Assembly: GCA_019420505.1 (NCBI GenBank)
Contig: JAHZHC010000007.1
Span: 1-64,000, forward strand
Direction: 5' to 3'
Length of the DNA stretch: 64,000 nt
DNA from: Ruminococcus sp.
Lineage (GTDB): Bacteria; Bacillota; Clostridia; Oscillospirales; Ruminococcaceae
The notes under the pieces were generated by a model, which was given only the letters and a program-made list of their open reading frames with translations, searched no databases and was not told the origin of the DNA. The stretch's first letter is position 1; every line of letters begins with the position of its first letter. A program made the position numbers and the translations under genes. Shown here one piece after another: positions 7,688-13,730 of the stretch.

Positions 7688-7710
7688 TTTATGTTTTAAT
7701 ATCGGAACTA

Positions 7711-7739
7711 AGCACTTTGCTTCAGCAAGGTGCTTTTTT
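7711..7739 (+). terminator. Strong intrinsic terminator ahead of the scaffold gene
   Basis: AGCACTTTGC (7711-7720) pairs fully with GCAAGGTGCT (7725-7734) around a TTCA loop, followed by six T. Confidence 0.8.
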
Positions 7740-7790
7740 CATACAAAAATTCAGAAAGAGGTTGATTTTATGAAAAGAATCTGAATATCG

Positions 7791-7820
7791 GCACGTTGAT
7801 TAATTTCAGCGTGCTTTTAT
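7791..7820 (+). terminator. Second terminator-like hairpin ahead of the scaffold gene
   Basis: GCACG (7791-7795) pairs with CGTGC (7810-7814), extended by three weaker pairs and followed by TTTTATTAT. Just upstream a good ribosome site leads to a four-codon frame (MKRI, from about 7770), which looks like the residue of a deleted gene. The rest of 7688-7919 holds no gene. Confidence 0.55.
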
Positions 7821-7919
7821 TATATAAAAAATTGTCCTGAACAAGACAATTAAAATAAACTGTTTGAATTTTCGCCTGCAGACGGTGCAGGGTAAAAAAA
7901 CGTAGAAAGGAAAATACAC

Positions 7920-8513
7920 ATGAAAAACATTTTTGAAATCTTGTCCAACAGCGGAGTTGAAGTTCCGGAGGACAAAAAAACTGAACTTACAAAACAAATT
8001 GCCGAAAATTATAAAACGGTTGCTGAGTTTGATAAGGTCAAAAATCGCCTTGAGGTCGAACGTGATAATTACAAAGACAGCCTTGAAACTGCACAAAATG
8101 CGCTGAAAGAATTTGATGGTGTGGATGTTAAGGAGCTTAATGGTAAGATCGCACAACTCACTTCCGATTTGGCAAAAAAGGACTCGGAATATCAGGCAAA
8201 GATCGCTGATATGGAGTTTAATTCCGTACTTGATTCGGCAATTTCCGCAAGCGGAGCAAGAAATTCAAAAGCGGTAAAAGCATTACTGGAAATTGAGGCT
8301 CTTAAAGGTTCAAAAAACCAAGAAGACGACATTAAAAAAGCTATTGAGGCAGTTAAAACGGAAAATGATTTTCTTTTTGGCGCAGATGAGCCGATAAACA
8401 ATGTTGTGATAGGAGCGGGAAACAGTAATCAACCGGGAAAGAAAATGACGCTTATGGAAGCAATGGCGTATAAAAACGCACATCCCGAAGCGGATGTAAA
8501 CAATTTAATTTAA
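7920..8513 (+). CDS. Phage scaffold protein (GP20 type)
   Basis: A 197-residue acidic coiled-coil protein that guides capsid assembly and is then removed. A long heptad region (residues ~10-105: ELTKQIAENYKTVAEFDKVK, DSLETAQNALKEF, IAQLTSDLAKKDSEYQAK) is followed by a helical C-terminus ending in KMTLMEAMAYKNAHPEADVN, a signature of the Phage_GP20 family. It lies immediately before the major capsid gene, as expected. Ribosome site GAAAGGAAAA. Confidence 0.9.
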   Translation: MKNIFEILSNSGVEVPEDKKTELTKQIAENYKTVAEFDKVKNRLEVERDNYKDSLETAQNALKEFDGVDVKELNGKIAQLTSDLAKKDSEYQAKIADMEFNSVLDSAISASGARNSKAVKALLEIEALKGSKNQEDDIKKAIEAVKTENDFLFGADEPINNVVIGAGNSNQPGKKMTLMEAMAYKNAHPEADVNNLI

Positions 8514-8532
8514 TAACAGGAGGTAATTAATT

Positions 8533-9597
8533 ATGCCGGGAATTTTTGATTCCAAGAACTTTAATTCGGAAGTATTTGGTGCTTATGTAGATAAGACGCC
8601 AAACCTAAACAGAAACGAACTGATTAAATCAAAAGCTATTAAACCCAGACAGGATATAGCAGGAAGCTTTAAGGAGCAGGTCGGCGGTAATTATATGGTT
8701 ACACCGATTTATGGAAGAATAGGCGGAAGCGCACTTAACTATGACGGTAAAACCGATATTACAGCCACAAGCAGTAAAACCTATACACAGGGCCGTATCG
8801 TAGTCGGAAGATCAAAAGCATGGGTTGAAAATGATTTTTCATACGATATTACAGGTGGTGTTGATTTTCTCGCTCAGGCTGCTTCGCAGGTGGGAGAATA
8901 TTGGGACGAGGTAGACCAGTCAACTATCCTTTCAACTCTTAAAGGTATTTTCGCCATGACAGGAGCGGAAAATCTTAAGTTTGTAAACGGTCATACTCTT
9001 GATATTTCAGGAAAAACAGACGGCGTATTCGGTGCAACAACGCTTAATACCGCAATGCAGAAAGCATTAGGGGATAATAAAGCAAAATTCAGTCTTGCAA
9101 TTATGCATTCTGCTGTAGCTACCAATCTTGAAAATCTACAACTTTTGGAATACATGAAGTATACTGATAAGGATGGGGTACAGCGCAATTTGGCACTTGC
9201 AACGCTTAACGGACGTGCTGTGCTTATTGATGACGGAATGCCTGTTGAGGAAATTCCGGCTTCAGGTTCGGGAGAGACAGCGGTCGAAGCGCATACAAAG
9301 TATACAACTTATGTACTTGGAGAAGGTGCAATTGAGTATACGAACTGCGGTGCAAAAGTGCCGTATGAAACCGACAGAAATCCACAGGTCAACGGCGGTC
9401 AGGATACTTTATACAGCAGGCAGCGCAAGGTATTTTCACCTTACGGAATATCATGGACTGACAGTTCAATCATTTCTCCGACAGATTCACAGCTTGAAAC
9501 AGGTTCTAAGTGGTCTCTTGCGAATTCCAATGAAAGCACAAAGGTATATTTCCCTCACAAGGCTATACCTATCGCAAGAATTATTACCAGAGGTTAG
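8533..9597 (+). CDS. Phage major capsid protein
   Basis: The 354-residue main shell protein. Placement after the GP20-type scaffold and before the connector genes is diagnostic. Recognisable parts: an N-terminal FDSKNFNSEVFGAYVDKTPNL arm, the GRSKAWVENDFSYDITGG region, VGEYWDEVDQSTILSTLKGIF and YVLGEGAIEY late in the sequence. It is likely HK97-fold, as in A118-like siphoviruses. Preceded by AGGAGG. Confidence 0.88.
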   Translation: MPGIFDSKNFNSEVFGAYVDKTPNLNRNELIKSKAIKPRQDIAGSFKEQVGGNYMVTPIYGRIGGSALNYDGKTDITATSSKTYTQGRIVVGRSKAWVENDFSYDITGGVDFLAQAASQVGEYWDEVDQSTILSTLKGIFAMTGAENLKFVNGHTLDISGKTDGVFGATTLNTAMQKALGDNKAKFSLAIMHSAVATNLENLQLLEYMKYTDKDGVQRNLALATLNGRAVLIDDGMPVEEIPASGSGETAVEAHTKYTTYVLGEGAIEYTNCGAKVPYETDRNPQVNGGQDTLYSRQRKVFSPYGISWTDSSIISPTDSQLETGSKWSLANSNESTKVYFPHKAIPIARIITRG

Positions 9598-9613
9598 TTA
9601 AGGAGGCGGTACA

Positions 9614-9985
9614 ATGACAGTATTTTCAGACTATGATTTTTATATCAATAAATATCTTTCAGGCAGAAATGCGGCTGTCAGTGCCGCCAATTTTACCATG
9701 CTTGCAAGAAAAGCTACACAAAAAATCAAGATTTTTACCGGAAGTAATGTTGATGAAAGCAACATACCCGAATGCGTGAAAATGTGCTGCTGTGAAATAA
9801 CCGAACTGCTTTATAAAGAAGAAGCAACATCACAAAATCATGGCGTGGCCTCAGAAAGCGTTCAGGGTTGGAGTAAAGCCTATGAAAGCATAGAAAGCCG
9901 TACACAGGCTGCTGATAAGGCAATTAAAACCTGTGTATACGAATGGCTTAGCGGTACAGGTCTGCTTTATAGGGGGGTGCGGTAG
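9614..9985 (+). CDS. Head-tail connector / adaptor protein
   Basis: A 123-residue helical protein (FSDYDFYINKYLSG.., FTMLARKATQKI.., IPECVKMCCCEITELLYKEE..). It resembles the gp6/gp15-like DNA-packaging adaptor that docks under the portal. It follows the major capsid directly and its stop overlaps the GTG of the next gene (TAGTG), a usual arrangement in the connector block. Confidence 0.7.
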   Translation: MTVFSDYDFYINKYLSGRNAAVSAANFTMLARKATQKIKIFTGSNVDESNIPECVKMCCCEITELLYKEEATSQNHGVASESVQGWSKAYESIESRTQAADKAIKTCVYEWLSGTGLLYRGVR

Positions 9986-10329
9986 TGCTTACGAATGCTG
10001 ATATTACCGTGTTTGAAAGCGGCAAATATATACCCCATATAATTGAGGACGTTTATTGGTTTGACAGCAGAGGTAAAACAGTATCAAAGGGCGGGATTCA
10101 GATATCTGATTCCGTTCTTTGTTATTTGTATTCTGATAAGTATGTTCCAAAAGCAGGGGATATAATTGTTTACGGTAAATGTGATTTTAAGTTCGATACC
10201 TCTTCGCAAAAATCAGAAAGCGAAAGCATGAAAGGCTTCAGGCTGGCATATCCTGATTTTGCTGTTATCAATTCAGTGAGTAATGCAATGTACGGCGGAT
10301 TGCCTCATATAGAGGTAATCGCAAGATAA
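9985..10329 (+). CDS. Phage head-tail joining (stopper-like) protein
   Basis: A 114-residue, beta-rich protein starting at GTG within the TAGTG overlap. Segments such as DVYWFDSRGKTVSKGGIQIS, SVLCYLYSDKYVPKAGDIIV and GLPHIEVIAR fit the minor head-tail proteins that close the connector before the tail attaches. The assignment rests on gene order and length more than on motif. Confidence 0.6.
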   Translation: MLTNADITVFESGKYIPHIIEDVYWFDSRGKTVSKGGIQISDSVLCYLYSDKYVPKAGDIIVYGKCDFKFDTSSQKSESESMKGFRLAYPDFAVINSVSNAMYGGLPHIEVIAR

Positions 10330-10335
10330 CTAAAT

Positions 10336-10364
10336 TTGACAAATTACGGTGTCTGTGATATAAT
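10336..10364 (+). promoter_or_regulatory. Consensus promoter of the type I toxin mRNA
   Basis: TTGACA (10336-10341), 17 bases, TATAAT (10359-10364) with TG just upstream: a textbook strong sigma-70 promoter immediately after a structural gene. Confidence 0.85.
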
Positions 10365-10425
10365 CAGCACATGGGTACTGTATATAATACGGTAGGCGGT
10401 TTCTCCCAAAAGGGAGGTGATAACA

Positions 10426-10515
10426 ATGGTTTCATTTTCTGAATTGCTTCAATTCACGTCAGTGTTAGTCGGCGTTATCACTCTATGTTATCTTATATTT
10501 CATAAGAAAAAGTAG
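10426..10515 (+). CDS. Small membrane toxin of a type I toxin-antitoxin pair
   Basis: A 29-residue peptide: short polar N-terminus, one hydrophobic helix (about LLQFTSVLVGVITLCYLIF, residues 7-25) and a HKKK tail. This is the layout of Fst/TxpA and holin-like type I toxins that damage the membrane. The GGGAGG ribosome site is locked in the hairpin CTCCC-AAAA-GGGAG (10403-10416), as in other type I toxin mRNAs. A convergent RNA from a second consensus promoter shares its terminator. The peptide is too short for ordinary gene callers. Toxicity is inferred from architecture. Confidence 0.75.
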   Translation: MVSFSELLQFTSVLVGVITLCYLIFHKKK

Positions 10516-10534
10516 AGTTTCTTTACATAAAAAA

Positions 10535-10577
10535 TAAGAAACACCGCCCAATCGACCAAATTTGACGGTGTTTCTTA
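10535..10577. terminator. Shared bidirectional terminator of toxin and antisense RNAs
   Basis: A perfect 12-bp stem, TAAGAAACACCG (10535-10546) with CGGTGTTTCTTA (10566-10577). It is flanked by A-rich sequence on the left, which gives the U tract of the minus-strand transcript, and ends the toxin mRNA on the plus strand. Confidence 0.75.
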
Positions 10578-10624
10578 ATACCTAAAATTCAGGGAGATAA
10601 CCGCTTATCGCAGTACCCTTTTCT
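10535..10624 (-). ncRNA. Antisense antitoxin RNA of the type I pair
   Basis: A ~90-base RNA read from a consensus minus-strand promoter to the shared terminator. Its 3' part is fully complementary to the toxin mRNA tail. Near its 5' end GTTATC-TCCC can pair with GGGA-ggt-GATAAC around the toxin ribosome site. The 5' regions of both RNAs also share GGGTACTG and GCGGTT..CTCCC, so the locus is built on an inverted duplication. The layout matches pAD1 par (Fst/RNA II) convergent modules. Confidence 0.7.
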
Positions 10625-10630
10625 ATTTAC

Positions 10631-10658
10631 ATTATATCACAGATAAATAATTTGTCAA
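10631..10658 (-). promoter_or_regulatory. Consensus promoter of the antisense RNA
   Basis: Read on the minus strand: TTGACA (10658-10653), 16-base spacer ending in TGA, TATAAT (10636-10631). It is almost a copy of the toxin promoter in inverted orientation. Confidence 0.85.
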
Positions 10659-10713
10659 GCGCTTTGCATTAATGCGGGGCGTGTTTTTTATGCCTTAAAG
10701 GAGCGTGAATAAC

Positions 10714-11205
10714 TTGGCTGACAGCAAAAGAAAAATTTATGTGGAAACACCAAGAGGAAAAATTGTTGACGTCCACCACAAAGACGGGACGGTGACAATG
10801 GAACTCAAATGGAATCCGGGCTTCAGTACCAGAATGAATAAAAGCTTTTCTGATGTTCAGGGGTTTGTTGACAGCGAATGTATAAGGCTGATGACGCCAT
10901 ACACTCCAATGCAAAATGGTATATTGTACAAATCGGCTACTCTTGGTACAACGATCGGAAGCGGTATGATACATCAGGTAGCTCCTTACGCAAGATATCA
11001 GTATTACGGTAAGCTTATGGTTTCAAGCGTTACTGGTTCTTCGTATGCAAGAAACGGAGAAAGCAAGGTATTAACCAATAAAGATTTGAAATATAGCACC
11101 GCTAAACATCCGCAAGCCCAAAAGCTTTGGTTCGAAGTAATGAAAGCTGAAAAGAAACAGCAGATTTTGAGAGGTGCGGCGGCTATAACAAGGAGGAGAA
11201 AGTAA
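10714..11205 (+). CDS. HK97 gp10-like / minor tail-joining protein
   Basis: A ~163-residue basic protein. AAAGGAG lies 10 bases before TTG at 10714, while the GTG at 10705 is too close, so TTG is the likely start (MADSKRK). Segments FMNKSFSDVQ-like, ECIRLMTPYTPMQNGILYKSA and MIHQVAPYARYQYYGKLM fit the HK97-gp10/minor capsid group placed between connector and tail terminator. The C-terminus is very basic (ITRRRK). Confidence 0.65.
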   Translation: MADSKRKIYVETPRGKIVDVHHKDGTVTMELKWNPGFSTRMNKSFSDVQGFVDSECIRLMTPYTPMQNGILYKSATLGTTIGSGMIHQVAPYARYQYYGKLMVSSVTGSSYARNGESKVLTNKDLKYSTAKHPQAQKLWFEVMKAEKKQQILRGAAAITRRRK

Positions 11206-11208
11206 CTT

Positions 11209-11649
11209 GTGAATATTATTGAAAAAGTTATTGAGATATTGCAATCGTTCCCGAAAATCGCAGAGGTTTGTAATACAATTCATGTTGATTTTGCTGACCC
11301 GGAGCCTACAAGCTACGGTTTGTCCTCTACTGGTGATACGCTCATAAAGGAAGATATTCTCGAAAATCAGGTAAGGCAGCATAGCTTTATGCTTTACTCA
11401 ACATTCAGCGCCATTAACGATTACGAACGGCTTAGTAACAGTACGGCTCTGCTGGAATTGTCTCAATGGTTTGAAAAGCGTATAGGTGAAGAAGTTATAT
11501 CTACCATAGACGGTATGGAATATCCCGGAGAAATAACAAAATTAAATGCAGAAAACGGTATGTTATATAACGTACCACAGGAAAACATGATTGACGGTGT
11601 ACAATATCAGCTTCAGATAATTGCTGAATATACCGTTAATGTAAATTGA
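11209..11649 (+). CDS. Tail terminator-like protein
   Basis: A 146-residue protein (GTG start, AAGGAGGAG upstream) between the gp10-like gene and the major tail protein, where A118-type phages encode the tail-completion protein. It begins with an amphipathic helix (MNIIEKVIEILQSFPKI). SFMLYSTFSAINDYERLSNS and a final QYQLQIIAEYTVNVN beta segment match the expected alpha/beta fold. Function assigned by synteny. Confidence 0.6.
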   Translation: MNIIEKVIEILQSFPKIAEVCNTIHVDFADPEPTSYGLSSTGDTLIKEDILENQVRQHSFMLYSTFSAINDYERLSNSTALLELSQWFEKRIGEEVISTIDGMEYPGEITKLNAENGMLYNVPQENMIDGVQYQLQIIAEYTVNVN

Positions 11650-11668
11650 GAAAGTGAGGTTAATTTAT

Positions 11669-12259
11669 ATGGCAAAGTTAAAAAGAAGCGGACTGCTGCA
11701 CAATCTGCAGAATCCTGAAACATTAGACGGCAAACCTGAATGGTACTTGATCGGTAAAGACGTAGAGGATTTGAGTGTTGAGCTTAATCCTGATATGGAG
11801 CAGATAAAAAATATACTTGACGAGGTATCAGTAAATGACAAGGGCTATGAGCCGTCAATATCAGTAGAAACCTACTATGCTAATCCTGAAGACGGTTGGC
11901 TTTACGAATGGCTTAAAAATATCGCATTAAACAGACTTACAGGCGAAGCTTGTATGACAAAATATGTTGAGGTTATCGTAGATAAAACTCCTGATGAGAC
12001 ACAAGGCAGCTATGACGCATGGCAAGAGGATGTTATTGTCAAGCCGCAGTCTTACGGTGGTTCTCAGGGCGGTATTACTATTCCGTTTAATATTGCTTTT
12101 TGCGGCAACCGTGTACAGGGTAAAGCAAGTCTTACCGGGAAACAGCTTGCTACCTTCAGCACAGCTTCATCTGTTTCAGCTTTATCAATTGATGAAGCTC
12201 CTGTTGCTAATGCTAAGGCAATCACAACAAAAGTTAATGACATAAAATCAGATAAGTAA
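11669..12259 (+). CDS. Major tail protein
   Basis: The ~196-residue protein that polymerises into the tail tube. The in-frame GTG at 11654 is less likely than ATG at 11669 (MAKLKRSGLLHNL), which has GTGAGG upstream. Family-like segments are PEWYLIGKDVEDLSVELNP, VSVNDKGYEPSISVETYYA and VIVKPQSYGGSQGGITIPFN. It precedes the tail chaperone and tape measure as in other siphoviruses. Confidence 0.85.
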   Translation: MAKLKRSGLLHNLQNPETLDGKPEWYLIGKDVEDLSVELNPDMEQIKNILDEVSVNDKGYEPSISVETYYANPEDGWLYEWLKNIALNRLTGEACMTKYVEVIVDKTPDETQGSYDAWQEDVIVKPQSYGGSQGGITIPFNIAFCGNRVQGKASLTGKQLATFSTASSVSALSIDEAPVANAKAITTKVNDIKSDK

Positions 12260-12270
12260 GGAGCGATATC

Positions 12271-12807
12271 ATGAAGTCAATTAATTTTTCTACGGGTATT
12301 AAAGAGTATGCAATTAATGATGACGAAAACAATAAAATCCGAATCAATATTAACGATTTAAATATTCCCAATAGAACTAAGGAAGTTCAGGACTTTTTCG
12401 AAGCAATGGCTGAAAAATATAAAAATGAAGATAGACAGATTACAACAGAAGAAATGGCTGATTTGGATAAACAGGTCAGAGAGAAAATCAATTATGTGTT
12501 TGGTTCTGATGTTTGCACTCCCGCATTTGGAAGTATAAATTGTATGTCACCTGTAAGCAATGGTAAAATGCTGTTCGAAGTATTTTTTGAAGAGTTAATG
12601 TCAGTTGTTGAAAGTGATATTAAAGCCATAAAACAGGCTCAGGCTGTACATATTGAGGATAAAACCAATAAATATATATCAGCTGCACAAAGTGCTCCTG
12701 TTGCCCCTCAGATTTCAGTTACAGCTAATCCAATGCCTGATATTTCTAACCTTACGCAAGAGCAAAAGGATGCCATGCTAATAGAAATGATGAGGCAGGG
12801 AAAATGA
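12271..12807 (+). CDS. Tail assembly chaperone (gpG-like)
   Basis: A 178-residue protein with a polar N-terminus and a central conserved-looking block DVCTPAFGSINCMSPVSNGK, then a helical C-terminus ending EQKDAMLIEMMRQGK. By position it is the tail assembly chaperone that coats the tape measure. The next gene overlaps by four bases (ATGA), so coupling is by re-initiation and no slippery sequence for a gpG/gpGT frameshift is evident. Confidence 0.7.
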   Translation: MKSINFSTGIKEYAINDDENNKIRININDLNIPNRTKEVQDFFEAMAEKYKNEDRQITTEEMADLDKQVREKINYVFGSDVCTPAFGSINCMSPVSNGKMLFEVFFEELMSVVESDIKAIKQAQAVHIEDKTNKYISAAQSAPVAPQISVTANPMPDISNLTQEQKDAMLIEMMRQGK

Positions 12808-13364
12808 TAGGCGATCTACCTACCGCCCTTGAAATCGGCGGACAGCAATATGCTATCCGCTCTGATTATCGGGTGGTACTGAATATCTTTGAAGCATTAA
12901 ACGATCCTGAACTGACTAATAGAAATAAATCACATATCATGCTTAATTGCTTATATGTTGATAAAATACCTCAAGAGCACATTGAAGAAGCTATGAAAAA
13001 GGCTTGCTGGTTTATGGACTGCGGAGATATGCCGAAAGCAAAACCAAGCCAAAAACAGACCTTTGACTGGGAATATGATCAAAGCATATTATTTCCGGCA
13101 ATTAACAAAATAGCAGGATTTGAAGTGCGAAGTTGTGAATATATGCACTGGTGGACTTTTCTCGGAATGTTCGGAGAAATCGAAGAGGGTTTATTTTCTA
13201 CTGTAATGCATGTTCGGCAAAAAGTTTTAAATGGAAAACACTTAGATAAATGGGAGCAGGAGTATTACAACAAAAACAAGGCTCTTATTAACATACAGAC
13301 TGCTCAGGATAAAGCTGAAATTGCCGAAACAGAAGCGGTATTGAATGAAATTTTGGGAGAGTAA
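12804..13364 (+). CDS. Bacteriophage Gp15 family protein
   Basis: A 186-residue protein with the Gp15 family pattern: LPTALEIGGQQYAIRSDYRV at the N-terminus, FDWEYDQSILFPAINKIAGF and EYMHWWTFLGMF in the middle, and WEQEYYNKNKALI near the end. Gp15 proteins accompany the chaperone upstream of the tape measure in Gram-positive siphophages and act in tail assembly. Confidence 0.85.
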   Translation: MIGDLPTALEIGGQQYAIRSDYRVVLNIFEALNDPELTNRNKSHIMLNCLYVDKIPQEHIEEAMKKACWFMDCGDMPKAKPSQKQTFDWEYDQSILFPAINKIAGFEVRSCEYMHWWTFLGMFGEIEEGLFSTVMHVRQKVLNGKHLDKWEQEYYNKNKALINIQTAQDKAEIAETEAVLNEILGE

Positions 13365-13374
13365 TCGACAGCTA

Positions 13375-13403
13375 TTGACATTTTTAGTATTATAACGTAT
13401 AAT
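13375..13403 (+). promoter_or_regulatory. Consensus promoter of the zinc-ribbon moron
   Basis: TTGACA (13375-13380), 17 bases, TATAAT (13398-13403), right after the Gp15 stop codon. Confidence 0.85.
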
Positions 13404-13432
13404 TAAACTATAAATTTATAGGAGGAGAGTTT

Positions 13433-13651
13433 ATGACTTGTAAAAAATGTGGTAGTAATAATGTCAATGTTCAAGTGGTTAGTGAAAACCAAAGAAGAGG
13501 ATGTTTAAGCACATTGATATATCTTGCATTACTTTGTGTTCCGATTATTGGTTGGATAACTCTTGTTATGTTAATACGAGGTAAAAAGGCTAAAACAAAA
13601 TCATTTATGATTTGTCAGGACTGCGGATATAGGCAGCAGCTCAATAACTAA
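13433..13651 (+). CDS. Zinc-ribbon membrane protein (moron)
   Basis: 72 residues: an N-terminal CKKCGSNNV knuckle, one hydrophobic helix (LSTLIYLALLCVPIIGWITLV, ~25-46), a basic RGKKAKTK stretch and a C-terminal CQDCGYRQ knuckle, so the two CxxC halves may bind one zinc ion. It has its own consensus promoter, an AGGAGGAG ribosome site and its own terminator, and it splits the chaperone-tape-measure pair. These are the marks of a moron expressed in the lysogen. It may modify the host membrane; the function is unknown. Confidence 0.8.
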   Translation: MTCKKCGSNNVNVQVVSENQRRGCLSTLIYLALLCVPIIGWITLVMLIRGKKAKTKSFMICQDCGYRQQLNN

Positions 13652-13677
13652 AAAATAATTTTAAGTAAATATTAATT

Positions 13678-13708
13678 TAGCACTCCGAGAAATCGGGGTG
13701 CTATTTTT
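13678..13708 (+). terminator. Terminator of the zinc-ribbon moron
   Basis: TAGCACTCCGA (13678-13688) pairs over 11 bases with TCGGGGTGCTA (13693-13703), with a GAAA tetraloop and TTTTTAT tail. It lies only ~23 bases before the tape measure start, so late transcription must read through it. Confidence 0.85.
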
Positions 13709-13730
13709 ATACTCGTTTTTAAGGCAGGTG

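Noticed and set aside
7557..7784. 75-codon plus frame overlapping the cysteine-rich gene
   Set aside because: It runs through the 7711 terminator hairpin and has no ribosome site; the overlapping Cys-rich frame is the credible one.
9173..9601. 142-codon frame within the major capsid gene
   Set aside because: Alternate-frame shadow of the capsid gene, with biased Leu/Arg/Ser content and no start signal.
12780..12815. Possible gpG/gpGT programmed frameshift before Gp15
   Set aside because: The two genes meet in a simple ATGA overlap and no slippery heptamer with downstream structure is visible.
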